Below are positions 23,597 through 32,500 of a stretch of DNA of 41,629 nucleotides, one piece after another; within the stretch, counting starts at the first letter, position 1, and each line of letters starts with the position of its first letter. The DNA comes from Sterolibacterium sp964521075 (lineage in GTDB: Bacteria > Pseudomonadota > Gammaproteobacteria > Burkholderiales > Rhodocyclaceae): contig CAZFPI010000008.1 in assembly GCA_964521075.1 (NCBI GenBank), positions 1 through 41,629 of the forward strand, given 5' to 3'. The notes under the pieces are model-generated. The model ran no database searches. It was not told where the DNA came from and saw only the letters and a list, made by a program, of their open reading frames with translations. Both the position numbers and the translations under genes were made by a program.

Positions 23597-25957
23597 ATGG
23601 CCTATACAGACATCAATAGCGAAGACCGCCTCGTGCAGGCAACATTTGCCGAGCATCTGGAAAAGGTGCTGGGCTGGGAGAGCGTCTACGCATGGAATCA
23701 AGAGACCTTTGGGCCGGAAGGAATGCTGGGGAGAGCCAGCGAACGTGAGGTTGTGTTGGTGCGCGACCTGCGGGCGGCATTGACACGGCTTAACCCGGAG
23801 TTGCCGGAGACGGCTGTCAATGAAGCCATCATCAAGCTGGCTCACCATGATTTTTCCCGCTCGCTGACCCAGCATAACCAAGGATTTTACAAACTGATCC
23901 GCGACGGCGTGCCGGTCAGCTATCGTGATGCTCAAGGTAATCTGCGCCACGGCCAGGCGCGAGTGATCGACTTCGGCAAAGTCACCAATAATCGCTTCGT
24001 GGCCGTGCGTGAACTCAAGATTACCGGGCTGCGTACCCCGAACTACAACCGGCGAGCGGACCTGGTTTGCTTCGTCAATGGCCTGCCGCTGGTGTTCATC
24101 GAACTGAAAGCGGTCTACAAAAATATCCGTGCCGGCTTTGAAGGCAACTTGCGCGATTACCTCGACGAGAACGTGATCGCCCATGCCTTCCACCACAACG
24201 CGTTTCTGATCGTGAGCAATGGCGATAATGCCCGCTATGGCTCGATCACGAGTACCTGGGAACACTTTGGCGAGTGGAAGCGGCTGGACGAGCGCGACAA
24301 GGGCAGCGTGGCAGCCGAAGTCCTGCTCAATGGCATGCTGGCCAAAGATCGGCTGCTCGATATCGTCGAGAACTTCATTCTGTTCGATGCCAGCAAGGCG
24401 GGTTCGACACGCAAGGTATCTAAGGTCATTACGTCCAACAAGAATGGATTCGAGCATGAGGCTGCGCTAGTCAAGCTTGCGCTGGGCTTGATTGACTTTT
24501 CGGCAAAACGACACGACGTCTTGTCGCTATCACCAAACGATATAGACGTCGAGGCAGATCACCACGGCAATTGGATGGAGCTATGGCGCCCTGAAGTAAC
24601 AAAAATTACATGCGCGCTACCTATGCGAAGAAATTCCGCGAAAGACCCACGATTCTCAATGCCACAGTGGATTCGTCGCGACTCCCCCGACACTGCTGTG
24701 ATTTATTGGATTGGCTCAATACTTCGAGCGGCAGCAATTGGCGGCAACGACTTTACCGGAAATCGATGGAAGACTGGCTCGACGCAAAGTTACAAAGGGC
24801 TCAGAACTGGCTGGTACAAACGCCGAATGGGGATGATGCATTCTGCAGAATCCCTCGTCGGCGAATATGCCACTGTTTCGAATTGGTTCACGGAGCTATT
24901 GATGACATGCCTCCAGTGGCCAGGCTTCGAGGCTACGCATATTCAGTACACTGAGCTTTCAGCGATTGATGATTTGGCAACCCTGCGGGCTGCGCTCAAA
25001 TCACGACTTGAGAAACTTGACCAGCTTTGCTGCCGGACATCTGAGATGCCTACGCTCGTCACGAGCGTTAAGCGTCCTCGCGGCCGGCTAGCTGGCGGTT
25101 TCCGTATTGTCACCGTTCAGCAAATTCTGCCCAGAAGCAAAGATTTCACGAAAGCTGATCCGACACTCAGCAACACCAGGGCACGATCAGATGATCGTGA
25201 TCACCTGTCCCGGATATCACTACTGACCTATCGAACTCTCGTTGCAAAACTTAAGGCAGACAACGACGACTCCAAGGTTGGTGCTGACTTGATCGTATTC
25301 CCCGAGGTGGCTGTTCATCCTGACGATCAAGACATTCTCAAGCGATTGGCAGATAAAACCAAGGCGATCATTTTCGCGGGACTGATCTTCCAGGATCACG
25401 AGGAAAAGTTGGTCAATGTCGCACGCTGGTTTATTCCAGACTATCGGCTTACAGGCCGCCGTTGGATTATCCGCGACCAAGGCAAGCGACACATGACGGC
25501 ACCTGAAACTGCACTTGGTATTTCTGGCCATCGCCCCTGTCAGCACATCATCGAGATAGTCGGCGACAAGGAAGGACCATTCAAGCTCAGTGGAGCGATT
25601 TGCTATGACGCAACAGATCTAAAACTTGCAGCAGACCTGAAAGGCAAGACAGACCTATTCATCGTGTGTGCCCACAACAGAGACGTCGCAACCTTTGACA
25701 CGATGGCATCTGCACTCAATTACCACATGTACCAGCATGTCGCGCTAGTAAACAAGGGTGAATTCGGTGGCACGACTATCCAGGCGCCTTACCGGGAGCA
25801 CTTTGATCGATTGATTTCACATGCACACGGATCAGATCAAATTTCGATCAATGTTGCCGACTTGGATTTAGCTGCATTTAGACGAGATCACCGAACGCAC
25901 AAGCCAGTCAAAAAGCGGCCTGCAGGCATGAATAACATCGAATTGGATGCGGAGTGA
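23597..25957 (+). CDS. Chimera: HsdR nuclease domain fused to an RT-nitrilase-like C-terminal region
   Basis: A 786-residue protein. Residues 1 to about 274 are the N-terminal part of a type I restriction subunit, with the PD-(D/E)xK nuclease core visible as D155 and E169-x-K171 (ADLVCFV...VFIELKA). Where the helicase should begin, the sequence changes. A helical region (about 276-500, lower GC, unlike HsdR) leads into a nitrilase-fold domain with the likely Glu-Lys-Cys triad E570 (DLIVFPE), K630 (GKRH) and C669 (GAICYD). A helical region plus C-terminal nitrilase recalls the DRT type 1 (UG1) RT-nitrilase proteins, but no reverse transcriptase YxDD is present. I start at MAYTDINSED, the normal HsdR start; the frame extends upstream to a GTG at 23525 without homology. 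The join is near 24416-24430. Confidence 0.82.
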   Translation: MAYTDINSEDRLVQATFAEHLEKVLGWESVYAWNQETFGPEGMLGRASEREVVLVRDLRAALTRLNPELPETAVNEAIIKLAHHDFSRSLTQHNQGFYKLIRDGVPVSYRDAQGNLRHGQARVIDFGKVTNNRFVAVRELKITGLRTPNYNRRADLVCFVNGLPLVFIELKAVYKNIRAGFEGNLRDYLDENVIAHAFHHNAFLIVSNGDNARYGSITSTWEHFGEWKRLDERDKGSVAAEVLLNGMLAKDRLLDIVENFILFDASKAGSTRKVSKVITSNKNGFEHEAALVKLALGLIDFSAKRHDVLSLSPNDIDVEADHHGNWMELWRPEVTKITCALPMRRNSAKDPRFSMPQWIRRDSPDTAVIYWIGSILRAAAIGGNDFTGNRWKTGSTQSYKGLRTGWYKRRMGMMHSAESLVGEYATVSNWFTELLMTCLQWPGFEATHIQYTELSAIDDLATLRAALKSRLEKLDQLCCRTSEMPTLVTSVKRPRGRLAGGFRIVTVQQILPRSKDFTKADPTLSNTRARSDDRDHLSRISLLTYRTLVAKLKADNDDSKVGADLIVFPEVAVHPDDQDILKRLADKTKAIIFAGLIFQDHEEKLVNVARWFIPDYRLTGRRWIIRDQGKRHMTAPETALGISGHRPCQHIIEIVGDKEGPFKLSGAICYDATDLKLAADLKGKTDLFIVCAHNRDVATFDTMASALNYHMYQHVALVNKGEFGGTTIQAPYREHFDRLISHAHGSDQISINVADLDLAAFRRDHRTHKPVKKRPAGMNNIELDAE

Positions 25958-26002
25958 TGTACATCACTCCAGCGATCTTCTCGCACAAACCTGCGTCGAA
26001 AC

Positions 26003-26031
26003 TTGAGATGGCTGTTTTCGCGGGGGATAAT
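26003..26031 (+). promoter_or_regulatory. Sigma-70-type promoter for trpGDC
   Basis: TTGAGA (26003-26008) and GATAAT (26026-26031) are separated by 17 bp, each one base from consensus. Transcription would begin near 26038 and give a leader of about 118 nt. No tryptophan-rich leader peptide is seen. Confidence 0.7.
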
Positions 26032-26044
26032 GCTCGTTTTCCCA

Positions 26045-26061
26045 GTGCCGGAGGTCGGCAC
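26045..26061 (+). other. Hairpin at the start of the trpG leader
   Basis: GTGCCG-GAGGT-CGGCAC forms a perfect 6 bp stem just after the predicted transcription start. No U-tract follows, so it is more likely a 5' stabilising hairpin than a terminator for the gene before it. Confidence 0.35.
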
Positions 26062-26085
26062 ACTCTTCAAGCGACGAAAAAACAG

Positions 26086-26102
26086 GACAAGGAACCGGAT
26101 AA
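26086..26102 (+). repeat. Right copy of the 17 bp imperfect direct repeat
   Basis: GACAAGGAACCGGATAA matches the copy at 21397-21413 at 15 of 17 bases. It lies in the trpG leader, downstream of the predicted promoter. Confidence 0.35.
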
Positions 26103-26155
26103 TTTTCCTAGTAGCTGTCGGTATCGCATAGAAGAATCAAAAGGATAGACTAACT

Positions 26156-26746
26156 ATGCTACTGATGATCGACAACTATGATTCCTTCACCTACAACCTC
26201 GTGCAGTATTTTGGCGAGCTGGGCGAGGATGTGCGTGTTTATCGCAATGACGCGATCACGCTGGATGAAATTTCGGCCCTGAAGCCAGCGCGTATCGTGG
26301 TTTCGCCGGGGCCTTGCTCGCCGAACGAGGCGGGGATTTCCGTTCCGGCGATCCGGGAATTCTCCGGAAAAATTCCGCTTCTGGGCGTCTGCCTGGGACA
26401 CCAGAGTATCGGCGCGGCCTTCGGGGGTGACATCATTCACGCGAAGCAGTTGATGCACGGCAAGACCTCGCCGGTGCATCATGCCAATACCGGTGTTTTC
26501 CGGAACCTGCCCAATCCGCTGACGGTCACGCGTTATCACTCGCTGGCCATCCGGCGCGAGACCTTGCCGGATTGCCTTGAAATCACGGCCTGGACGGAAG
26601 ATGGAGAGATCATGGGCGTGCGCCACAAGACGCTGGCCGTCGAAGGTGTGCAGTTCCATCCGGAATCCATCCTGACGGAATGCGGCCACACCATGCTGAA
26701 GAATTTCCTCGACCAGACCAGTAACGGCGCAGGAGCATGGGCATGA
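26156..26746 (+). CDS. trpG: Anthranilate synthase glutamine amidotransferase subunit
   Basis: A 196-residue class I glutamine amidotransferase that supplies ammonia to TrpE for anthranilate, and possibly to PabB for p-aminobenzoate. The nucleophile Cys lies in GVCLGHQSIG near residue 79, and the His-Glu pair is in VQFHPESILT near residue 170. The start MLLMIDNYDSFTYNLVQYF is typical for betaproteobacteria. AAAGGA stands 10 bases before the ATG. No trpE is seen in the window. A remnant of an older trpG start lies 4.9 kb to the left, across the island. Confidence 0.95.
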   Translation: MLLMIDNYDSFTYNLVQYFGELGEDVRVYRNDAITLDEISALKPARIVVSPGPCSPNEAGISVPAIREFSGKIPLLGVCLGHQSIGAAFGGDIIHAKQLMHGKTSPVHHANTGVFRNLPNPLTVTRYHSLAIRRETLPDCLEITAWTEDGEIMGVRHKTLAVEGVQFHPESILTECGHTMLKNFLDQTSNGAGAWA

Positions 26747-27777
26747 TCACCCCACAGCAGGCACTTCAGCGCACTCTCGAACATCGCGAAATTTTTCACG
26801 ACGAGATGCTGCATTTGATGCGGCAGATCATGCAGGGTGAGATTTCACCGTTGATGGTTTCGGCCATTCTGACGGGCTTGCGCGTCAAGAAAGAAACCAT
26901 CGGGGAAATCTCCGCCGCCGCGCAGGTGATGCGAGAGCTGTCGATCCGGGTCGAAGTTGCCGACAACCGCCACTTCGTCGACATCGTCGGCACGGGCGGC
27001 GACGGTGCACACACCTTCAACATTTCCACGGCCTCGATGTTTGTCGTTTCCGCCGCAGGCGGGCAAGTCGCCAAACACGGTAACCGCAGCGTGTCATCGA
27101 GCTCGGGCAGCGCGGATGTGCTCGAAGCCCTGGGTGCCGACATCCAGCTCTCGCCGACACAGGTGGGCGAGTGCATCGCAGCCACGGGCATCGGCTTCAT
27201 GTTTGCGCCAACCCATCACACGGCGATGAAAAACGTCGCCGCCGTGCGTCGTGAGATGGGCATTCGCACGATTTTCAACATTCTCGGCCCGCTGACCAAT
27301 CCGGCCGGTGCGCCCAATACCCTGATGGGCGTCTTTCACCCCGATCTCGTCGGTATCCAGGTGCGCGTCATGCAACGCCTGGGGGCCGAGCGTGTTCTGG
27401 TGGTGCATGGCAAGGACGGCCTGGATGAAATTTCCCTGGGGGCGGCCACGCTGGTTGGCGAATTGCGCGACGGGGAAATCCAGGAATATGAGCTGCATCC
27501 CGAAGACTTCGGCCTGTCCATGGCATCCACCCGCCGTCTGCGCGTGGCCAACGCAGAAGAATCGAAGGCCATGCTGCTGCGTGTGCTGGACAACGAACCC
27601 GGCCCGGCGCAGGACATCGTTCTCCTCAATGCGGGGGCGGCCCTGTATGTCGCCAATGTCGCCGATTCCATCGCCAGCGGTATCGCCCTGGCGCGGAAAA
27701 CCCTGGCCAGCGGCGCGGCACGGGCAAAACTTGACGCCTTCGTCGCCTTCACCCGCGCTGCCAGCCTGCCTGCCTGA
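26743..27777 (+). CDS. trpD: Anthranilate phosphoribosyltransferase
   Basis: A 344-residue enzyme that joins anthranilate to PRPP in the second step of the tryptophan branch. Motifs are the PRPP-binding GTGGDGAHTFNIST near residue 83, KHGNRSVSSSSGSADVLEALG, and the anthranilate-side NVAAVRREMGIRTIFNILGPLTNP. I prefer the ATG at 26743 because it overlaps the trpG stop (ATGA), although an in-frame ATG lies at 26737. Overlap with trpG implies translational coupling. Confidence 0.95.
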   Translation: MITPQQALQRTLEHREIFHDEMLHLMRQIMQGEISPLMVSAILTGLRVKKETIGEISAAAQVMRELSIRVEVADNRHFVDIVGTGGDGAHTFNISTASMFVVSAAGGQVAKHGNRSVSSSSGSADVLEALGADIQLSPTQVGECIAATGIGFMFAPTHHTAMKNVAAVRREMGIRTIFNILGPLTNPAGAPNTLMGVFHPDLVGIQVRVMQRLGAERVLVVHGKDGLDEISLGAATLVGELRDGEIQEYELHPEDFGLSMASTRRLRVANAEESKAMLLRVLDNEPGPAQDIVLLNAGAALYVANVADSIASGIALARKTLASGAARAKLDAFVAFTRAASLPA

Positions 27778-27782
27778 CCACG

Positions 27783-28622
27783 ATGAGCCCCATGAACAAT
27801 CCGCACAATCCACACAATCCGCCTGACATTCTGAAGAAGATACTCGCCACCAAAGCGGAAGAAGTTGCCGCTGCCCGCGCGCGCCTGCCTCTGGCAGAAA
27901 TCCGCGCGGCGGCCCGCGACCAGGCAGATACCCGTGATTTCACCGGTGCATTGCGCCGCCGTCTCGACGCACATGAGCCCGCCGTCATCGCCGAAATCAA
28001 GAAGGCCAGCCCATCGAAGGGCGTCATCCGCGCCAGCTTCGACCCTGCTGCCATCGCCCGGGATTATGAAAACCACGGCGCGGCCTGCCTGTCGGTGCTC
28101 ACGGATCGCCTCTATTTTCAGGGCTCGCCGGAATACCTGCGACAGGCGCGGGCGGCTTGCCACCTGCCGGTGCTCCGCAAGGACTTTCTGGTGGATGCCT
28201 ATCAGGTCTTTGAAGCCCGGCAGATGGGCGCGGATGCCATTTTGCTCATCGTCGCTGCCCTGAGCCTCTCGCAGATGCAGGAAATGGAAGGCATCGCGCA
28301 GGAATTGGGCCTGGCCGTGCTCGTCGAATCGCACGACGAAGCCGAAACCGCGCTGGCCTTGCAACTGGCCACGCCGCTCATCGGCATCAATAACCGGAAT
28401 CTTCGCACCTTCGACGTGAGTCTCGACACCACACTGCGCCAGCGGAACCTCCTGCCCGGCGACCGCATCGTCGTGACCGAATCCGGCATCCTCACGCAAG
28501 ACGATGTGGCCCTGATGCGCCGCCATCACGTTCATGCCTTTCTGGTGGGCGAAGCCTTCATGCGCGCCCCGAGCCCCGGGGAAGAACTAGGACGCCTGTT
28601 CGACACCAGCCCGGCGCAGTAA
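27783..28622 (+). CDS. trpC: Indole-3-glycerol phosphate synthase
   Basis: A TIM-barrel enzyme of up to 279 residues that closes the indole ring. The family start ILKKILATKAEEVAAAR, the phosphate and catalytic lysine motifs AEIKKASPSKGVIR, VLRKDFLVDAYQV, GINNRNLRTF and VTESGI are all present. The first ~12 residues (MSPMNNPHNPHNP) are a species-specific extension coded by a 9 bp tandem repeat; an alternative ATG lies at 27792. It begins 5 bp after trpD. It converges with oxyR, whose stop lies 11 bp away. Confidence 0.95.
   Translation: MSPMNNPHNPHNPPDILKKILATKAEEVAAARARLPLAEIRAAARDQADTRDFTGALRRRLDAHEPAVIAEIKKASPSKGVIRASFDPAAIARDYENHGAACLSVLTDRLYFQGSPEYLRQARAACHLPVLRKDFLVDAYQVFEARQMGADAILLIVAALSLSQMQEMEGIAQELGLAVLVESHDEAETALALQLATPLIGINNRNLRTFDVSLDTTLRQRNLLPGDRIVVTESGILTQDDVALMRRHHVHAFLVGEAFMRAPSPGEELGRLFDTSPAQ
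27796..27822 (+). repeat. Three tandem 9 bp units in the 5' end of trpC
   Basis: ACAATCC(G/A)(C)-type units at 27796, 27805 and 27814 (ACAATCCGC, ACAATCCAC, ACAATCCGC) code for Asn-Pro-His-like steps before the conserved TrpC start. Changes in copy number would keep the frame. Confidence 0.7.
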
Positions 28623-28633
28623 AACCTTTTCCC

Positions 28634-29551
28634 TTATTTTTTCCTGACCGGGCGCGTTCCTGGCAGCCGGCAATCCAGCAGGGCGCATCGCAGCAGGTCG
28701 ATAGCCTTGTGACGCGGGAAGCTGGTACGCCAGACGAGGCCCACGCAACGTGTCGGCGCAGGCTCCACAAAAGGACGCGAGCACAGCAGCGCATCATTTT
28801 TCGGGATGAGATCGGCACATGAAGATGGCATGACCGAGACACCCAGCCCGGAGGCCACCATGTAGCGGATGGTTTCGAGCGAGCTGCCTTCGATGATCTG
28901 GGCGGCATCGGGCGGGTGTTTGGCCTGGGCGCAAAGGTCCAGCACCTGATCGCGAAAGCAGTTGCCAGCCCCCAGCAACAGCAGGGGTTCATCCAGCAGG
29001 GCGACCGGCTCGATGGCCCTGGTCTTCCGCCAGGGATGCTGCGCGGGCGCGAGAGCCCGAAAAGCCTCGTCATACACCGGCTGCGCCACGAGCCCCGGCT
29101 CGGCTAGCGGCAAGGCGAGGATGACGACATCGAGCTCGCCGGCCTTGACGGCGGCCACGAGTTTTTCGGTAAAGCCTTCCTGGAAGATGAGCGGCATCTG
29201 TGCAGCGCGTTCCCGCAGCAAGGGAGCCAGCTTCGGCAGAAGATAGGGGGCGATGGTGTGAATGACGCCGATACGCAGCGGGCCCGCTAGCGCATCGCGG
29301 CCTTGTGCTGCGAGTTCCGGAATGCGCCCGGCTTCAGCCAGCACACGCCCGGCCTGTTCGACGACCTGCTCGCCGATGGGCGTGAGCGTGACTTCCGCGC
29401 CACGCTCGAAGAGGGCAACACCCAGCTCATCTTCCAGTTTCTTCACGGCGACAGAGAGGGTCGGCTGGGTCACGCAGCATTTTTCTGCCGCGCGGCCAAA
29501 GTGCCGTTCGCGTGCGAGGGCGACGATGTAGCGAAGATCGGTCAATGTCAT
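28634..29551 (-). CDS. oxyR: OxyR-type LysR-family redox regulator
   Basis: A 305-residue LysR-type regulator. The N-terminal winged helix (MTLTDLRYIVALARERHFGRAA) precedes a sensor domain with GAGNCFRDQVLDLC. Cys198 and Cys207 are spaced as the Cys199/Cys208 disulfide pair of E. coli OxyR, so peroxide sensing is well supported. The in-frame start at 29575 would overlap the helicase gene; the LysR start is at 29551. It lies 7 bp downstream of the SNF2 helicase stop, so the two are probably co-transcribed. No catalase or peroxiredoxin gene is seen nearby. Confidence 0.88.
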   Translation of the reverse strand: MTLTDLRYIVALARERHFGRAAEKCCVTQPTLSVAVKKLEDELGVALFERGAEVTLTPIGEQVVEQAGRVLAEAGRIPELAAQGRDALAGPLRIGVIHTIAPYLLPKLAPLLRERAAQMPLIFQEGFTEKLVAAVKAGELDVVILALPLAEPGLVAQPVYDEAFRALAPAQHPWRKTRAIEPVALLDEPLLLLGAGNCFRDQVLDLCAQAKHPPDAAQIIEGSSLETIRYMVASGLGVSVMPSSCADLIPKNDALLCSRPFVEPAPTRCVGLVWRTSFPRHKAIDLLRCALLDCRLPGTRPVRKK

Positions 29552-29558
29552 GACAAAT

Positions 29559-32500
29559 TCATTCCGCTGGATCAAGCGGCTGGAACAGCACTTCGAGGTC
29601 TTCCGCCGTGATCAGATGTTGCTGCGGGGCGGCTCCGGCCAGAAGGTTGTCGGCCAGATGCTGCTTGCGCTGCTGCAAGGCCAGGATTTTTTCTTCGACC
29701 GTTCCCTTGGTCAGCAGCTTGTAGACGAAGACCGGTTTGTCCTGTCCGATACGGTAAGCGCGGGCGGAAGCCTGTTCCTCGACGGCCGGATTCCACCAGG
29801 GGTCGAAGTGGATCACGGTATCCGCCGCCGTCAGGTTAAGCCCCGTACCGCCAGCCTTGAGGCTGATGAGAAACAGGGGAACCTCGCCTTGCTGGAAGCG
29901 GTTGATCGGTGTTTCCCTGTCCTTGGTCTGGCCGGTGAGTTTGACGTAGTCGATACTCCGCTGCCGCAAGGCGTCTTCGATCAGGGCCAGCATGCTGGTG
30001 AATTGCGAGAATAGCAAAACCCGCCTGCCCTCCTCGATCAGCTCGGGCAGCATACCCATCAAAAGCCCCAGCTTGGCCGAGGCGGAAGGGTCGCCGATTT
30101 CGCCCGAGGGCAGGCTGAAGGCGGGCGAAGACACGCTGGATGCCGCCGGGAGTCTGACCAGACGCGGGTCACAGCAGACCTGGCGCAGCTTGAGCAGGGC
30201 ATCGAGAATCATGATCTGGCTTTGCGACACACCGCGTGTGGCCAGCACCTGCCGCAGCTTTCTGTCGAAGATCAGACGCAGCGACTCGTACATATCTCGC
30301 TGCTCGCCTGTCAGCTCGACCCAGCGCACGACTTCGGTTCTGGGTGGCAATTCGGCCAGTACCTGTTCTTTTGTCCGGCGCAAAAGGAAAGGACGGACAC
30401 GCTCGGCCAGCTGTTGCCGCCGTTCGGCATCGTTCTGTTTTTCGATCGGCGTCCGGAAGGCGGCGGCGAAGCGGCGCACATCGCCTAGCAGACCGGGCAT
30501 CAGGAAGTTGTACTGCGCCCAAAGCTCGCCCAGATGGTTCTCCAGCGGTGTGCCGGTAAGCGACAGACGATGACGTGCCTTGATCTGCCGCGCAACGCGA
30601 TGGGCATGCGCCTTGGGGTTCTTGATGAACTGGGCTTCGTCGAGCACCAGCAGATGAAACTCCTGCTGCAGCAGGACTTCCTGGTCGCGCACGAGCAGCG
30701 GGTAAGTCGTGAAAATGAGATCGGCATTGGCGATATCGGCAAAATGCAGCGAGCGGGCCGCACCGTGCAAGGCCAGCACCTTGAGGCCAGGCGCGAAGCG
30801 TTCCGCCTCGCTGCACCAGTTGGTGATAAGGCTGGTGGGCATCACGATCATGCTGGGCAGGGTGGCACGTCCGCTGACCTTTTCAAGATGCAGATGCGCC
30901 AATGTCTGGATGGTCTTGCCCAGGCCCATGTCGTCGGCCAGGATGCCGGAGAGGTTGTAGCTGCGAAGGAACTGCAGCCAGCTCAGACCTCTTTGCTGGT
31001 ACTCCCGCAAGGTGGCCTGGAAGCCTTCTGCGGGTTCGACCTGTTCGATGCCGGTGAAATCCTGGAGCCGATGCGCGAGCTCCCGTACGCGCTCACCACC
31101 AAACCAGCGGCCAGACAAGGTTTCCAGTTCGATCAGGCTGCCCGCATTGAGCCGCCCCAGACGCAGGCGTTCGCCTTCACCGGAAAACTCCAGCAGCGGC
31201 CCCAGCCAGATACGCATGCGCCGGGCCGGCACCGGGAGGATGTGACGCTCGCCGATGGGCAGGGGAACCCGCTCGTCGTCGTCGAGACGCCGCAAGTCCT
31301 CCAGCAACTGAGGACGCAAGGCAATCAGCCGCGCCAGCGGTTCGACCAGGCTGACCCGCTTGCCATCGACGATCACGCCAAGATCGAGATCGAACCATTC
31401 GCTGTTGTCGAGAAATTCATCTTCCAGAACTTCGATGAACCAGTCCTCGGCCTGCAAGGGCTGAAAGGGGAAATCGTCATCCATTTCGATGGTGACGCCG
31501 GCCTGCTCCAGACGGGGCAGGCTCAGTTCCATGAACAGCAGCCAGCTCGCCGGGTCCTGCAAGGCGGGCATCAGACAATCGTTCGCGGCATCCGGCCCGG
31601 CTCGCCCGGCCCGTGGCAGGCGTTGCCGGTAGCTTTCCAGGCCCTCTCCGTGAAGCAGCGTCCAGACGGCTTCCTCGGCGGGCTGGTCACGCAAAATGGT
31701 CATGAAGGGGGATTGCCCCTGGGCAGGTTCCTCGCGCCGCGCGCGCAGCAATGAAGGGACAGGCTCGACGCCGGGTATGCGTGCCAGGCCCGGGTACTCG
31801 AACCACAGGGTCGCAGCGGCATGTTTTTCTTCCGTGCTCAAGACAGCAGACGGCAGGAGTCTGACCGCCTGCAGGCGGAGGATGGCGCGCGGCTTGCCTT
31901 CGGCAGGCTCGGGAGAGGCGGCTTCGGGCAAGGGAATGTCGCATTGTAGACGCGGCCCCAGCTCGGCCAGCCGCGAGCGAACGAGCCAGGCATCGAGTTC
32001 GTCGAGCGGGGGAGCCATCAGGAGCTTTCTGGCCAGCTCGTCGGGTAAATCCAGTACCACCGGGCCAGTTTCGTGCCGCTGCGTATCGACATACCAGACC
32101 GGCCAGGTCGGCAGCAGAAGCGGGGGGGGCACAGACTCCGCAGACTCCGCAGACTCCGCAGACTCCGCAGACTCCGCAGACTCCGCAGACTCCGCAGCCT
32201 CCGCAGACTCCGCACGTCCCGCCAGGATGACACGGGGGTGCTGCCGCCCGTCGGCCTCGCGACGCCAGCCCAGGCGCGCACTGACAAGCGGGCCTGGGCT
32301 CAGGAGGGATTTTTCGGTGCTGTCCAGATGTAGCCGCCCGGTACGCAGGGCAAGACGCAGCAGATGCGCGCCTTCTTCCCCCTGCAAGGGCTGGGAAGCC
32401 TCGCAGGAAAACATGACGTTATCCTGCATGACGAGAAACAGGCGCAAGACGGGAATATCCGGGGCATGAAACCAGGAGGGCACATTGCCCCAGGTCAGCT

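Noticed and set aside
23597..25957. Complete DRT type 1 (RT-nitrilase) or complete type I restriction system
   Set aside because: No reverse transcriptase YxDD motif, no helicase motifs, no target recognition domains and no NPPF motif are present in the island.
25954..26148. Small rightward frame between the island and trpG
   Set aside because: It covers the trp promoter and leader, has no recognised domain and lacks a convincing ribosome binding site.
21007..26155. Integrase, transposase or tRNA attachment site explaining the island
   Set aside because: None is recognisable in either strand of the island or its flanks.
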